From NCBI RefSeq assembly GCF_022354825.1, contig NZ_CP031168.1:7678501-7742500 (forward strand): DNA of 64,000 bases, in the 5' to 3' direction. Positions within the stretch are counted from its first letter, which is position 1; each line of letters starts with the position of its first letter. Positions 61,312 through 64,000 of this stretch are shown here, one piece after another. Origin of the DNA: Paenibacillus sp. H1-7. Its GTDB lineage: Bacteria > Bacillota > Bacilli > Paenibacillales > NBRC-103111. The translations under genes and the position numbers were made by a program. A model generated the notes under the pieces. That model saw only the letters and a list, made by a program, of their open reading frames with translations. It did not search any database and was not told the DNA's origin.

Positions 61312-61801
61312 ACCCGTGGTCTCCTTCACGTCCGGTCAAAATGCCAAGCGCATGAGGCAGCTGATCCATAATGGCAGCCAAATTTTCCGATACGCCCTTA
61401 GGGCTGCCCGGCAGGTTAATGATCAGCGTCCGTCCGCGGATGCCCGATACGGCCCGGGACAGCATCGCACGCGGCGTTTTTTGCATCGAGATCATCCGCA
61501 TCGCCTCCGCAAAGCCCGGCGCCTGACGATCGATCACGCCTAGCGTCGCTTCCGGCGTCACATCGCGGGGAGCCAGTCCGGTTCCGCCCGTTGTCAAGAT
61601 AAGATCGACTTTGAAATAGTCGGTCATTTCAATCAGCGCGGCCATAATCTCGTCCTTCTCATCCGGTACGACGCGGTATTCGATAATTTCCCCGTTAATT
61701 TCCTCTTCGATCAGCTCCCGGATAACCTGGGCGCTCGTATCCTCACGCTCTCCCCGGGATCCTCGATCGCTTGCCGTTAAAATCGCCACTTTCCAACGCA
61801 T
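61301..61801 (-). CDS. moaB: Molybdenum cofactor biosynthesis protein MoaB/MogA family
   Basis: 166 residues from ATG 61801 (MRWKVAILTASDRGSRGERE) with AAGGAGAGGAG upstream. MoCF fold: TGGTGLAPRDVTPEAT and LIINLPGSPKGVSENL. It adenylylates molybdopterin. A longer in-frame upstream start would overlap moaC and is not supported. Confidence 0.92.
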   Translation of the reverse strand: MRWKVAILTASDRGSRGEREDTSAQVIRELIEEEINGEIIEYRVVPDEKDEIMAALIEMTDYFKVDLILTTGGTGLAPRDVTPEATLGVIDRQAPGFAEAMRMISMQKTPRAMLSRAVSGIRGRTLIINLPGSPKGVSENLAAIMDQLPHALGILTGREGDHGYEA

Positions 61802-61842
61802 AAGCTTACTCCTCTCCTTGGGCTTATTGTACAGCAAAGCAA

Positions 61843-62337
61843 TTACAAATCGGTGTCGTTTCTGTGAAAATCTCCGCTTTTGCCCCCGGATTTGCTGACA
61901 AGCAGCGTAGGCCCGATCACCATGCCCTTTTCCGCCGCCTTGCACATGTCATATACGGTCAACGCCGCAGCGGATACCGCGGTTAAAGCCTCCATCTCGA
62001 CGCCGGTCTGTCCTTTGGTCTTGACGGTCGCTTCTATGTATAGTTCGTCCACCCCGTTGTCCGAAAAACGGATATCTACACCGGTTAATGACAACGGATG
62101 ACACATCGGAATCCAGTCCGACGTTTTTTTCGCCGCCATTATGGCAGCAACCTGCGATACGGCCAGCACATCGCCCTTGCCTATGCGGCCTTCCTTGATC
62201 AACGTGAGCGTAGTAGGCTGCATCGTAACCGTCGTCCGCGCCGCAGCCGTACGGCTTGTCTCCTGCTTGCCCGAAATATCGACCATGCGGGCCCGGCCCT
62301 GTTCGTTAAAATGAGTTAACGGCGTGTCGTTAGTCAT
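61843..62337 (-). CDS. moaC: Cyclic pyranopterin monophosphate synthase MoaC
   Basis: 164 residues: LTHFNEQGRARMVDISGKQE, IPMCHPLSLTGVDI, GQTGVEMEALTAVSAAALTV, YDMCKAA. With MoaA it makes the first molybdopterin intermediate. ATG 62337 overlaps the cyclo-ligase stop (ATGA). Confidence 0.97.
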   Translation of the reverse strand: MTNDTPLTHFNEQGRARMVDISGKQETSRTAAARTTVTMQPTTLTLIKEGRIGKGDVLAVSQVAAIMAAKKTSDWIPMCHPLSLTGVDIRFSDNGVDELYIEATVKTKGQTGVEMEALTAVSAAALTVYDMCKAAEKGMVIGPTLLVSKSGGKSGDFHRNDTDL

Positions 62338-62972
62338 CGATTCGCTCCCCCTGTCTTGGCGGCACGGATAGCTCTGCTCTCCGTAATAAGCTCGTCCAAT
62401 CGAAAATCGAACAGGCCCATCGGCACTTCCTTAATCATTTGCATATCATAAGCGCCCGCAATAATATAAGGCTTGGTCCACCCTGCGCGGACATATTGCT
62501 GTATGAACCGGTCGTAAAAGCCTCCGCCGTAGCCGAGTCTTCCGAGCCGCAAGTCAAACGCGAGACCCGGAACCAGAATGACGTCAATCTTCTTCATATC
62601 ATGAAATTGAGGAATATCGTCCTTCGGCTCGGGAATGTTCCATGCTCCCTTCTCCAAATCGTCATGCGATTGGATTTCGAACAGCTTCAGCTGCTTGGGC
62701 TCGTGCTGCACCTTCGGTACCAGCACACGGTAATTTTTCTTCCAGCATGCTTCCATAACGGGGGTTACATCAACTTCGGACTTGACTGGAACGTATGTAA
62801 ATAAAGTGGGCTGGTGGCCCGCTCCGGCGCAGGAGTCCATCATCTCTCTGATTCTTTCCCATAATGCATGACTGATGTGCTTAGACTTCTCGCTGCGTAC
62901 GGAAGGCTCCAGAGCGTTGCGCTCGGACTCCGCCTGCCGCCGAAGCTCAATTTTCCATTCTTTGATATTCAT
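62334..62972 (-). CDS. 5-formyltetrahydrofolate cyclo-ligase
   Basis: 212 residues from ATG 62972 (MNIKEWKIELRRQAESERN) with GAGAGG at 7 bases. Seen: the nucleotide-binding region near LFTYVPVKSEVDVTPV, VLVPGLAFDLRLGRLGYGGG and FYDRFIQQY. Converts 5-formyl-THF to methenyl-THF with ATP. Upstream codons in the frame (to 63107) look like leader sequence. Coupled to moaC. Confidence 0.94.
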   Translation of the reverse strand: MNIKEWKIELRRQAESERNALEPSVRSEKSKHISHALWERIREMMDSCAGAGHQPTLFTYVPVKSEVDVTPVMEACWKKNYRVLVPKVQHEPKQLKLFEIQSHDDLEKGAWNIPEPKDDIPQFHDMKKIDVILVPGLAFDLRLGRLGYGGGFYDRFIQQYVRAGWTKPYIIAGAYDMQMIKEVPMGLFDFRLDELITESRAIRAAKTGGANR

Positions 62973-63119
62973 GTAACGGCCTCTCTTTGATGGGGTCGGT
63001 AACGTGAGGATATTGCTCCGCAACGAAAAAACATTATTTTCATTCAGTTTACAACAATTATCAGGTAAAAAAAAGCAAGGAAAGCAATGTCCCGCTTTCT
63101 TTTTCATAATTGTTACAAA

Positions 63120-63953
63120 TTAGGGCTTTGGTTTCATAACGACATAGGGATATCCCGGTGCGGCGGCAAGCTCTTCTAGAGATACGGGTACAAGCCTTCC
63201 TTCCCTGTCGATCAGATGAAACGTGTAACCCACATTGTCGCGATATGAACGCAGCAGGTCAAAAAAAGGAGCCTCGTCGTCCTGAAGCGCCGTTCCGTTA
63301 AGCTCGAACACAATCGTTCCGATGCGCCGGCCATCAAGAAAAGACTTCATCCCGAGGAACGCGTGGTATTCGCCTCCCTCGATGTCGATTTTGAGCAAAT
63401 CAATCGTAGGGAATAGGCCTGCATACCGGTCCAGCGCCTCCGTTTCTACGGAAACCGGAACCACGTCCTCTTTATAATGCTGAAAGTAGACGTCGGTATG
63501 CTTTTGAATGGAAGCGTTACCTTTATATTTCGCATTGGCGTAGAAAGTGATGACCGTATCGCACGAATAAACCGCCTTGGGAATGACGGTCGTCCGGTCA
63601 TGCATATAGTTGATGGACAAGGAATCGTTCAAATAAGGGATGATGTCGGGGTTCGCCTCGTAGGCGACGACTTTGCCCGTTGGTCCGACAAGCAGCCCCA
63701 GCAGCACCGTAAAATAGCCCACATTCGCCCCCATGTCGACTACGGTTTGCCCATGCTTCACTTCATTAATAATAAAGCTCGTTAAGGGAAGCTCAAGCGC
63801 TCCTGTGAAGACCAGCTCCGGCATCACACTCAAATCATCGGCCGGTACAAGCAGTCTCCCGTTCCAGGACGTCGATATGAGCATTTTATTGCTTCCTATA
63901 TATAATCCATGCATGGAGCGATCTTCCTTCCTTTGTTGAACGATCATATCCAT
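63120..63953 (-). CDS. FkbM-family SAM-dependent methyltransferase
   Basis: 277 residues from ATG 63953, or 264 from ATG 63914 (GGAAG at 8 bases, better SD). SAM motif VVDMGANVGYFTVLLGLLVG, acidic AYEANPD, and the FkbM signature DLLKIDIEGGEYHAFLGM. FkbM-type enzymes methylate hydroxyl groups of sugars and other small molecules; the acceptor is unknown. It lies immediately upstream of the cyclo-ligase gene. Confidence 0.86.
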   Translation of the reverse strand: MDMIVQQRKEDRSMHGLYIGSNKMLISTSWNGRLLVPADDLSVMPELVFTGALELPLTSFIINEVKHGQTVVDMGANVGYFTVLLGLLVGPTGKVVAYEANPDIIPYLNDSLSINYMHDRTTVIPKAVYSCDTVITFYANAKYKGNASIQKHTDVYFQHYKEDVVPVSVETEALDRYAGLFPTIDLLKIDIEGGEYHAFLGMKSFLDGRRIGTIVFELNGTALQDDEAPFFDLLRSYRDNVGYTFHLIDREGRLVPVSLEELAAAPGYPYVVMKPKP

Positions 63954-63960
63954 ATTATGC

Positions 63961-64000
63961 GGAAGGAGGGCCGCCCATGAACCGGAGCTTATGGGAATGA
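63961..64000 (+). other. Strong SD and short seven-codon frame at the window edge
   Basis: GGAAGGAGGG precedes ATG 63977, reading MNRSLWE and TGA at the very end. It may be a leader peptide or the start of a coupled gene beyond the window; this cannot be decided. Confidence 0.3.

Noticed and set aside
1..64000. CRISPR arrays, insertion sequences, transposase genes, rRNA
   Set aside because: None found; the only long tandem repeats are inside the giant SLH gene.

Overview
The window looks like a chromosome segment from a spore-forming, flagellated Firmicute of the Paenibacillus group. The evidence is strong AAGGAGG-type ribosome binding sites with several TTG and GTG starts, a CIRCE-controlled groESL operon, the sporulation protein CmpA, SigD-type promoters, three SLH-domain surface proteins, and gene orders shared with Bacillus (ydcC-alr-ndoAI-ndoA, tex/sprT followed by a trnS-like tRNA cluster, moaC-tatA-tatC-groESL). 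All assignments come from reading motifs, family resemblance and context; no database search was run.

Positions 1-21,000 are mostly core genome: pgi (cut by the left edge), a dehydrogenase fused to a PilZ domain, ppnP, tkt, a membrane GGDEF protein, purU, endonuclease IV, a DUF2621-type protein, an SLH protein and a YjfB-type small motility protein (both behind SigD promoters), tRNA-Glu/Lys/Leu, a membrane protein, tRNA-Ser/Asn, sprT, cmpA (TTG start, 47 codons), tex, the ndoAI/ndoA toxin-antitoxin pair, alr and a YdcC-like lipoprotein carrying a long Ala/Gly/Thr/Ser insert.

Positions 21,100-47,400 form a visibly AT-rich accessory block for a cell-surface glycan, nearly all on the minus strand. 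Reading from galU it encodes two paralogous GT2-GT4 double glycosyltransferases, a GT4, a degenerate hotdog protein, all four enzymes that make CMP-Kdo (KdsB, KdsC, KdsA and the KdsD/KpsF isomerase), an ABC exporter (Wzm plus a Wzt with a C-terminal extension), a large methyltransferase/coiled-coil protein, then a second set (GT2, SDR, TIM-barrel isomerase, GT2, FAD oxidoreductase, GtrA, multi-spanning membrane protein), a polyprenyl-phosphate hexose-1-phosphate transferase and a GalE-like epimerase. One large membrane protein (23,633-25,918) runs the other way and shares its C-terminal domain with its convergent neighbour.

Positions 47,500-56,540 hold the likely acceptors. A Wzy_C/O-antigen-ligase-type membrane protein lies directly upstream of an abundant-looking SLH protein with a tandem pair of translation starts, followed by a giant SLH protein with three 178-184-residue tandem repeats and the frameshifted remnant of a fourth. 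The simplest reading is a system that builds a glycan containing Kdo or a close relative, exports it by an ABC transporter, and attaches it to S-layer-type proteins or to the wall. A complete Kdo pathway in a Gram-positive setting, with no recognisable Kdo transferase, is the most notable feature.

Positions 56,700-64,000 return to core genes: groEL/groES, tatC/tatA, a MoeA-like protein, moaB, moaC, 5-formyl-THF cyclo-ligase and a FkbM methyltransferase.
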